From Tubiluchus corallicola (Eukaryota > Priapulida > Priapulimorpha > Priapulimorphida > Tubiluchidae): a stretch of 64,000 bases of DNA. The notes under the pieces are model-generated. The model did not search any database and was not told the origin of the DNA. It saw only the letters and a list, made by a program, of their open reading frames with translations. Numbering within the stretch: the stretch's first letter is position 1; every line of letters starts with the position of its first letter. The position numbers and the translations under genes are program-made. Positions 57,379 to 64,000 of this stretch are shown here, one piece after another. The stretch covers positions 170,452 to 234,451 of the forward strand of contig JAQGDQ010002388.1 in NCBI GenBank assembly GCA_030141605.1. The letters run 5' to 3'.

Positions 57379-58022
57379 GCTTGCTTTCGTAAAACTGCTA
57401 TGCGCTCGCTATATACACCAGAAAAAATATAACTTCCAGAAACAAAGGTATCCGCACCTGCTTCCGCAACCTTGGTAATTTTCTCTTCATTAATTCCACC
57501 ATCAACTTCTAAGCGAATTGATGAATCAGAGCCTATCATTCGGCGGATACGCTGAATTTTCGCTAGTTGTGAATCTAAAAATATCTGATTACCAAAACCA
57601 GGATTAACCGTCATAACCAGAATTAAATCAACATGGCTTAAAACATAATCAATATTTCGTTCTGATGTTGACGGATTTAATGAAACACCCGCGCGACAAC
57701 CTAAATCCCTAATCCGACATAGTGTCCGATCTAAATGAACACAACTCTCTTCATGAACTGTCAGTATATCCGCTCCTGCCCGTGCAAAAGGTTCCAGAAA
57801 GTCATCCGGGTTTTTAACCATTAAATGAATATCAAACATTTTCTTTGTATAAGGCCGCAAAGCTTTCACAACTAACGGGCCAATTGTTATATCTGGAACA
57901 AAACAACCATCCATAACATCAATATGAATCCAATCTCCTCCACCTTGATCAATCGCAGAAATTTCTTTTCCAAGATTAGCAAAGTCAGCAGAAAGTATAG
58001 AAGGGGCTATAATATGACTCAT
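57357..58022 (-). CDS. rpe: Ribulose-phosphate 3-epimerase
   Basis: Interconverts ribulose-5-phosphate and xylulose-5-phosphate in the pentose phosphate pathway, 221 residues. TIM-barrel active-site blocks are present: APSILSADFANLGKE, WIHIDVMDGCFVPDITIGP (with Asp35), MTVNPGFGNQIF and the phosphate-binding GADTFVSGSYIFSG. Its 3' end overlaps rsmD on the other strand. It diverges from the giant adhesin gene. Confidence 0.96.
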   Translation of the reverse strand: MSHIIAPSILSADFANLGKEISAIDQGGGDWIHIDVMDGCFVPDITIGPLVVKALRPYTKKMFDIHLMVKNPDDFLEPFARAGADILTVHEESCVHLDRTLCRIRDLGCRAGVSLNPSTSERNIDYVLSHVDLILVMTVNPGFGNQIFLDSQLAKIQRIRRMIGSDSSIRLEVDGGINEEKITKVAEAGADTFVSGSYIFSGVYSERIAVLRKQAQGMSDR

Positions 58023-58220
58023 TCTTTCTTTAATCCTCTATATCTCTTAAATAGTTCTTACAATAGTTTTAATTTATAGTAATTTGTATATATTAATAAA
58101 AATTTTACCAAAACTATAAATAGTTAGCTTTAAATAATACTATTTGATAAATAGCTCTAAATATAATAATATTATACACGCAGGGTAGCTTTCACGACAC
58201 ATAAAATAATACAAAAAAGA

Positions 58221-58236
58221 TTGGCACAACAATTGC
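58221..58236 (+). promoter_or_regulatory. Sigma-54 (RpoN) -24/-12 promoter of the giant adhesin
   Basis: TTGGCAC-N5-TTGC matches the sigma-54 consensus, with the invariant GG (58223-58224) and GC (58235-58236) exactly ten bases apart. Transcription should start near 58248, giving a leader of about 53 bases before the ATG at 58301. No activator-binding palindrome could be identified with confidence in 58023-58220. Confidence 0.75.
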
Positions 58237-58300
58237 TTCGTAGAATAACTACAAGAGAATTATGTCTAAATCTTATGTAAATCATCAATGGAGATGTATT

Positions 58301-61300
58301 ATGGTTAAAAGAACAGGCCTAAAAACCACCTTGATTAAGCTTCCCTCAGATCAAAAAACAATTGTTCTTAAAGAAAATCAGAGTTATACATTGGTTTTTG
58401 AAAATATACAACCCGAAAACATTAAAATATTTCGACAAAATGACATGTTCATTCTACGTTTTGAAGATGGACAACAAGTCATTATTAAAAATATCGCCCC
58501 TGTCCTCAATGAAGAACAAAACATCTCCTTTCAGTTTGTGAAAACAGACGGTCGTTCGGCTGACGAAATTGCAGCAATGGGCGAACAACCAATTATTCTA
58601 AAAAATATACTGGACATCCCGACAAAAGAAATCGCTGCAGGAACAAGAATTGATCCTTTTGAACTCGATCCCATAGGAGAAGGCATTCCTTTCTCAGATC
58701 TTTTGGCAATGATTGGTTTCAGTTATAGCCTCGCTTCACTTGTAGAAAAAGACGACAATTTTATAACATACCCACCAAGCACTCTTTTGGCTGGAATTGG
58801 TGAAAGTGATATGCCGGCAGGCCTGACTGAAGAAAATCTTCCCCTAGAAATAGCACGTGGAAACTCACCTGATTTAGCCGCTCTTCGAGAAAATAATTCC
58901 CGTGACATTTTCCTAAATGAAAACCTTCTGACGCAAGGGCAAGCAACCTCTACCCCTGTAACTGATGATAGTGAAGCCCCTTTACCTTTCTTACCTCTCC
59001 CTATTTTATCTATTCTCTCTAGCCAAGATCCTAATGAAGAAATTATCAGCCTCTCTCTCGTAACTGAAGGTATTCCAGAAGGAAGCTTTCTTACATGGAA
59101 TGGAGCACCTCTCTTAGATGGCGATATTCTCTCTCTCAGAACTCTAAAACGCGGCAGTAATACTTTTGAAACAATTGATGTTCCTGTCCAACTGGATTCC
59201 GAAAACAATATTTCTTTCAATAATTTACCCGATAATATAGTATTTCTATTCTCACTAAGAATAGGGCTATATCTCCCTGATGATTCAGATGAAAATTTCT
59301 CAGTCTCCTTAACAGCATCAACAGAAACCATCGATCCAATTACACTTGAGACTGTAGCCGCTAAAACAATCACACGAAATGTTGATGTTCATATAAGAGC
59401 TGTCGCGGATGAGCCCATTCTCGAAACAGCAATCGGGGAAGAAGCTCTCGTTGACGAAGAAGACGCTGAAGAAAGTAGTTTTTTTCCTTTTCCTTTCCCT
59501 ACTACCCCCCCAGATGGTGATTATTGGGAGGATGACTCCAGAAGAACAGATGACGACGGAATTACAATCCCTTTCTCTATTGCTGTTGAAAGTGGTGAAG
59601 AGGAAAAGGATGGCTCTGAATCCATTGTTGAAATAACTGTCTCCAGAAACATTTCCGGAGAGCAAACAACAGGCCTTCCTGAAATCAATTTTAGCTCTCT
59701 TCTCCTCAGTGTTATTGATGATGAAGGAACTCTTTTTGAAGATGTAACTGTCGATAGCCTAGGCGGAACGATAAGTATTGATGAAAATGGCAACTTAATT
59801 ATTACATTGCCACCAGAACTCCAAGCACAAAACGTACAAGCTCATGGATTAACATTTCAAGTTGCCTCTCATAGCGATGATGATTTTGACGTAATAACAA
59901 CAGCAAAAGTTATAGAAAATAGATTTAATGGTGACGATGATGGTGAAACACAAGAACATCTCGAAGAAACAGCATCTGCCGTAAACCATGTCGAAATTAT
60001 CGCTGTAGCCGACAAACCTCATCTCTCTGCGGAGATTTCTTTCAGTAATGATCCAAACCCATCACAATTTCCCTTTCGGATCCTTCCAGAAGAGCAAGTC
60101 GTTACTTTCGATTTTGATGTAACTTTTGATGATAGAGATGGCTCTGAAGCCCATACCCTCTATATTAAAGGAATACCAACTGATGGAAGCGGAAATCCTC
60201 TTTGGACTCCAGTCATTTCTGATGAAACTTGGCTATGGAATAGCGAAAAATCATCATGGGTTATGACTGTAGAAGATGGACAAGCTAGCGGAACTATCAG
60301 ATTTTTTACAGGTGAATGGACCGGGTTGGCATTCTTAAGAGTTATAGCTATTGCGAAAGAAGAATCCAATGAAGATATCGCGATTGCCTTCAAACCTTCC
60401 TTTGTTTTCATTAAAGAAGACATTCCTGAAATTACGAGTACAACAGATGGAACAGTCGATGAAAATGCACTTAACAACGATATTCCTATTCCTGAAGAAC
60501 CATCAACTACAACAGGAACAATAACCGTCGATATGAAAACAGATGAGCCTGCTTTTGGTGTCATTGGCGTGCATCTTATTAATCAAGCAGCTCCCACAGA
60601 TCTTACATCAGGTGGAGTTCCTGTCATCTATGATCCAATTATAACATACCCTAATGGAACCTCCTCTCTTTTTGCAAAAAAAGCTGATCCTAGTGCAGAA
60701 GTTGTCTTCCGTGTCGATGTAACATCAGAGGGAGCATGGAACTTTGAATTATTTGAATCTCTTGATCACCCACAGCTCCTTTCTTACGAAGGCAGTGATA
60801 CATTACCTTATAGATTGATTCCTGCAGGCACTCTCTACGATAATGAAGATACCCCAGCCTCAACTCTCTGGATCATACGAAATACAACAGGCCTACCTGA
60901 ATCTTTTACACTTATAGGCAATGGCGGCGAATGGTCGCACAATTTTGACGTTCCCGCAGGACATGAAATGACCATTCAAAGCCCTATCATTGAAGATGAT
61001 GCATCCCATGCACTCTTCCTTCAAGGAGAAGTAGACCCCCTTGCAGAAGAAAATGCCTCAGAAATCCCCTACGTCGATATTATAGATCTCGATTTCAAAG
61101 TACAGGCAATTGATAGTGATGGTGATACATCTAATATTGCAGAATTTACTGTCACTGTTATTGATGATATTCCAGAAGCAGCAGAAAATGAAAATATTAT
61201 TGTTTCTGAAGAAGAGCTCCCAGATCTCATACAACGAACTGGATTCCTATCCATGGATACTGGTGCTGACAATACAAATGCTATGATTACTGATGTTACA

Positions 61301-64000
61301 GCAAAGCATAATGGTACCGTTATTACTGGTATTCTTCAACCAGATGGGCGTCTACTTCTCCAATCTCCATTATTCGGAGAAATGTACATTGATCCTATTA
61401 CCGGTGAATGGCAGTATGAGCTCAGCACTGGTGTCGACCATGATAGCGCTGACGATATTATATTTGATATTGACTATGTTCTCACAGATGGAGATGCCGA
61501 TTACACTATTAGCAATATCCAATTGATAATTATCGATGACGAACCTTTTATTGAAGGGCCTGCTGTCCTCTGTGCTGATGATGAAAACTTACCACCCTCA
61601 AGCCACATTGCACGTGGCCCCCTGAATATTGATTGGGGCGCAGACGGTAAAGGTGCAGCCTACTTTATCGAAAATGACATTGAGAGAATGCCAACAGGTC
61701 TAACATCTGGAAACGAAGACCTTACATGGCATTATGTAAATGCAAGAAAAATTATTGCCGTAACAGAAAGCCATCCTAATGATGCTGTCATTGTCATTAA
61801 ATTAAACAATAGAACAGAAAAATGGGTTCTGAAAGTCAAAGGTGATATCGATCAAATCGATCCGGAAATGACCCCTCATCAGATCTCTGTTCCTTTTCAA
61901 GTCGTTGATAGCGATGGCTCAACTGCAGACGGAAATCTACATGGATGTATCCTTGATACAATTCCATCAGCAGACGGAAGTATCGTTGGAGGCCCTATCG
62001 CCGAGTTTAATATCCCAAACCCTGGAAACATAACATCAGGGCAGCTTGTTTTCAGCTATGGTGAAGATGGGCAAGGCGATATAGAGCTACATGGACCAGA
62101 AGGTGTAACAAGCGGCGGAATACCTTTGCAGTATCAATGGCACTCTACTATACATACACTGATCGCTAAGGCAGATGGCACTCTTATTTTCTCTATATAT
62201 GTCGACCCTAATGACGGCAATTGGGAATTTAAACTGTTCGGCCCGATTGATCACGCATATGAAACGCCGGAAGATGATTATCTTCTTTTAAACTTTGGAT
62301 ATATTGTTACAGACTCTGATGGAGAGCAGGCTTCAAGCTTTTTTGATATTCCGATTATTGATGATATTCCTATAGCACAAGGAAGCGATGTACCAAGACC
62401 TGTACGGGAAGAAAATATCAACACACCCGATGGCACAATATTTGGACAGCTCAATTTTGATTATGGTGAAGATGGTCCTGGAAGCTTTCTTCTGACCGAG
62501 CCTCCAGAAGGGCTGTCTAGTAATGGAACACCATTGTATTATGAATGGAACCAACCAACCCATACTATGGTAGCAACGGCTGGTGAAAACGGAGAACATG
62601 TATTTACAATGGTAATTAATCCTGAAACAGGGCAATGGGCCTTTTCTCTCCATGGTCCTCTTGATCACGATCCCTCTTTCCCCCCAATTCCAGGCCCTAA
62701 TCCAGAAAATTTCATTCTTCCTGTTCAATTTGGCTATATCGTAACTGATAGTGAGGGTGATACTGCTTCTAGCCACTTTACAGTTTCTGTTATTGATGAT
62801 ATTCCTACTGCGGATGGAAGTGACGTCTCTGGTCCTGTCAGTGAGAGCGATATTGGAACAGCTGCTGCCATTATTTCCGGCACACTTGATTTTGACTATG
62901 GTGAAGATGGACCTGGGGATATAGAGCTTACCGGTCCGGCCGGCCTTACAAGTGGTGGCGTGGCTCTGGTTTACAGCTGGGACCCTGCTACACATACTTT
63001 GAGCGCTACTGATGGTGTCAATCCTGTCTTTGAGATCATTGTCGACCCTCTCAATGGAGACTGGACCTTCCAGCTCCTTGGAACAATCGACCATCCTGCA
63101 GCAGGTTCTGATACACTTCCTGTTGATTTTGCCTACAGCGTGACAGATTTTGATGGCGATATCACTTCCAGCAGCTTTACAGTCACTATCGTTGATGATA
63201 TTCCTACTGCGGATGGAAGTGACGTCTCTGGTCCTGTCAGTGAGAGCGATATTGGAACAGCTGCTGCCATTATTTCCGGCACCCTTGATTTTGACTATGG
63301 TGAAGATGGACCTGGGGATATAGAGCTTACCGGTCCGGCCGGCCTTACAAGTGGTGGCGTGGCTCTGGTTTACAGCTGGGACCCTGCTACACATACTTTG
63401 AGCGCTACTGATGGTGTCAATCCTGTCTTTGAGATCATTGTCGACCCTCTCAATGGAGACTGGACCTTCCAGCTCCTTGGAACAATCGACCATCCTGCAG
63501 CAGGTTCTGATACACTTCCTGTTGATTTTGCCTATAGCGTGACAGATTTTGATGGCGATATCACTTCCAGCAGCTTTACAGTCACTATCGTTGATGATAT
63601 TCCTACTGCGGATGGAAGTGACGTCTCTGGTCCTGTCAGTGAGAGCGATATTGGAACAGCTGCTGCCATTATTTCCGGCACACTTGATTTTGACTATGGT
63701 GAAGATGGACCTGGGGATATAGAGCTTACCGGTCCGGCCGGCCTTACAAGTGGTGGCGTGGCTCTGGTTTACAGCTGGGACCCTGCTACTCATACTTTGA
63801 GCGCTACTGATGGTGTCAATCCTGTCTTTGAGATCATTGTCGACCCTCTCAATGGAGACTGGACCTTCCAGCTCCTTGGAACAATCGACCATCCTGCAGC
63901 AGGTTCTGATACACTTCCTGTTGATTTTGCCTACAGCGTGACAGATTTTGATGGCGATATCACTTCCAGCAGCTTTACAGTCACTATCGTTGATGATATT
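58301..64000 (+). CDS. Giant type I-secreted repeat adhesin, N-terminal 1,900 residues (truncated by window edge)
   Basis: One frame stays open from the ATG at 58301 (GGAG seven bases before it) to the window end. There is no N-terminal signal peptide, as expected for type I secretion with a C-terminal signal. Residues 1-125 resemble a LapA-like retention module, with an Ile-Ala-Ala-Gly at 111-114 as candidate LapG site. Acidic, Asp/Glu-rich beta-type modules follow, typically ending in TVTVIDDIP-like linkers, of the T1SS-143/DUF5801 kind. The last three complete modules (from residue 1502) are nearly identical 133-residue units. Only two cysteines occur (1091 and 1216). An in-frame ATG at 58262 could add 13 residues. 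Surface adhesion or biofilm function is inferred. Confidence 0.85.
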   Translation, partial: MVKRTGLKTTLIKLPSDQKTIVLKENQSYTLVFENIQPENIKIFRQNDMFILRFEDGQQVIIKNIAPVLNEEQNISFQFVKTDGRSADEIAAMGEQPIILKNILDIPTKEIAAGTRIDPFELDPIGEGIPFSDLLAMIGFSYSLASLVEKDDNFITYPPSTLLAGIGESDMPAGLTEENLPLEIARGNSPDLAALRENNSRDIFLNENLLTQGQATSTPVTDDSEAPLPFLPLPILSILSSQDPNEEIISLSLVTEGIPEGSFLTWNGAPLLDGDILSLRTLKRGSNTFETIDVPVQLDSENNISFNNLPDNIVFLFSLRIGLYLPDDSDENFSVSLTASTETIDPITLETVAAKTITRNVDVHIRAVADEPILETAIGEEALVDEEDAEESSFFPFPFPTTPPDGDYWEDDSRRTDDDGITIPFSIAVESGEEEKDGSESIVEITVSRNISGEQTTGLPEINFSSLLLSVIDDEGTLFEDVTVDSLGGTISIDENGNLIITLPPELQAQNVQAHGLTFQVASHSDDDFDVITTAKVIENRFNGDDDGETQEHLEETASAVNHVEIIAVADKPHLSAEISFSNDPNPSQFPFRILPEEQVVTFDFDVTFDDRDGSEAHTLYIKGIPTDGSGNPLWTPVISDETWLWNSEKSSWVMTVEDGQASGTIRFFTGEWTGLAFLRVIAIAKEESNEDIAIAFKPSFVFIKEDIPEITSTTDGTVDENALNNDIPIPEEPSTTTGTITVDMKTDEPAFGVIGVHLINQAAPTDLTSGGVPVIYDPIITYPNGTSSLFAKKADPSAEVVFRVDVTSEGAWNFELFESLDHPQLLSYEGSDTLPYRLIPAGTLYDNEDTPASTLWIIRNTTGLPESFTLIGNGGEWSHNFDVPAGHEMTIQSPIIEDDASHALFLQGEVDPLAEENASEIPYVDIIDLDFKVQAIDSDGDTSNIAEFTVTVIDDIPEAAENENIIVSEEELPDLIQRTGFLSMDTGADNTNAMITDVTAKHNGTVITGILQPDGRLLLQSPLFGEMYIDPITGEWQYELSTGVDHDSADDIIFDIDYVLTDGDADYTISNIQLIIIDDEPFIEGPAVLCADDENLPPSSHIARGPLNIDWGADGKGAAYFIENDIERMPTGLTSGNEDLTWHYVNARKIIAVTESHPNDAVIVIKLNNRTEKWVLKVKGDIDQIDPEMTPHQISVPFQVVDSDGSTADGNLHGCILDTIPSADGSIVGGPIAEFNIPNPGNITSGQLVFSYGEDGQGDIELHGPEGVTSGGIPLQYQWHSTIHTLIAKADGTLIFSIYVDPNDGNWEFKLFGPIDHAYETPEDDYLLLNFGYIVTDSDGEQASSFFDIPIIDDIPIAQGSDVPRPVREENINTPDGTIFGQLNFDYGEDGPGSFLLTEPPEGLSSNGTPLYYEWNQPTHTMVATAGENGEHVFTMVINPETGQWAFSLHGPLDHDPSFPPIPGPNPENFILPVQFGYIVTDSEGDTASSHFTVSVIDDIPTADGSDVSGPVSESDIGTAAAIISGTLDFDYGEDGPGDIELTGPAGLTSGGVALVYSWDPATHTLSATDGVNPVFEIIVDPLNGDWTFQLLGTIDHPAAGSDTLPVDFAYSVTDFDGDITSSSFTVTIVDDIPTADGSDVSGPVSESDIGTAAAIISGTLDFDYGEDGPGDIELTGPAGLTSGGVALVYSWDPATHTLSATDGVNPVFEIIVDPLNGDWTFQLLGTIDHPAAGSDTLPVDFAYSVTDFDGDITSSSFTVTIVDDIPTADGSDVSGPVSESDIGTAAAIISGTLDFDYGEDGPGDIELTGPAGLTSGGVALVYSWDPATHTLSATDGVNPVFEIIVDPLNGDWTFQLLGTIDHPAAGSDTLPVDFAYSVTDFDGDITSSSFTVTIVDDI
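62804..64000 (+). repeat. Three 399-bp near-identical tandem repeats
   Basis: Units begin at 62804, 63203 and 63602, each 399 bases (133 codons), and the window ends exactly at the end of the third. By eye they differ at only a few positions, such as cacactt/caccctt and gcctacagc/gcctatagc. They are visibly richer in G+C than the surrounding DNA. The array probably continues beyond the window. Confidence 0.95.

Noticed and set aside
58023-58220. Activator-binding palindrome for the sigma-54 promoter
   Set aside because: I searched for an NtrC-like or other dyad and saw only short AT-rich matches that I cannot distinguish from chance.
62333-63892. A 519-codon open frame on the minus strand across the adhesin repeats
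   Set aside because: It is antisense to the plus-strand adhesin and its own repeat structure is only the reverse image of the 399-bp units. It has no ribosome site or recognisable family, and the plus-strand protein explains the codon pattern.
62804-64000. CRISPR-like or satellite array
   Set aside because: Units are 399 bases with no alternating spacers and are exact multiples of three within a continuous coding frame, so this is a protein repeat.

Overview
This window is a stretch of chromosome from an AT-rich alphaproteobacterium. The evidence is gene order. Reading the minus strand, tsaB-fur-miaB-phoH-ybeY-corC-lnt-XRE-metK-trmB is followed by rimP-nusA-infB-rbfA-truB-rpsO-pnp, and by secretion and sigma blocks yajC-secD-secF-dnaG-rpoD. 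An RpoH-type sigma factor, a Cys-less L31 and a GloB/methyltransferase divergent pair fit the same class. The low G+C and sugar-uptake genes would suit an insect-associated Acetobacteraceae-like bacterium, but that is inference; no rRNA is present to settle it.

Layout. 1-6662: tadA (minus) diverges from a sugar ABC locus on the plus strand: two paralogous binding proteins, two permeases and a cytoplasmic GH32/GH68-like glycosidase, with no ATPase gene. 6776-9695 (minus): rpoH, the lipoprotein MlaA and a family 2 glycosyltransferase. 9983-16962 (mostly plus): HIT protein, D-Ala-D-Ala carboxypeptidase with a SPOR tail, gloB (minus), methyltransferase, rnhA, thrC and an M16 peptidase. 17075-19935: yqgE, then a ScsB/DsbD-type thiol reductase interrupted by a 731-base run of N. 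20053-35583 (minus): an S24-like regulator lacking its catalytic serine, coaD, gyrA, ispH, a nitronate monooxygenase-like flavoprotein, and the pnp-to-rimP translation block. 35795-45812 (minus): trmB, metK, an XRE regulator, lnt, corC, ybeY, phoH, miaB, fur, tsaB and a CAT-anticodon tRNA. 45906-53134 (minus): rpoD, dnaG, secF, secD and yajC. 53357-58022: rpmE, a nagA-ROK kinase operon, rluB-rsmD and rpe.

58301 to the right edge is the most distinctive part. It is one uninterrupted plus-strand frame of 1,900 codons, still open at the window end, encoding the N-terminal portion of a giant type I-secreted, repeat-built adhesin. A textbook sigma-54 (-24/-12) promoter lies in front of it. A LapG-like Ala-Ala-Gly site sits near residue 112. 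The last 1.2 kb is three nearly identical 399-bp repeats.

How the genes may work together: the ABC locus could import sucrose or fructo-oligosaccharide for the cytoplasmic glycosidase. The Mak-like ROK kinase at 53640-54533 could then phosphorylate the released fructose. The adhesin may be a regulated surface-attachment protein. Both are hypotheses. Most of the rest is conserved housekeeping.
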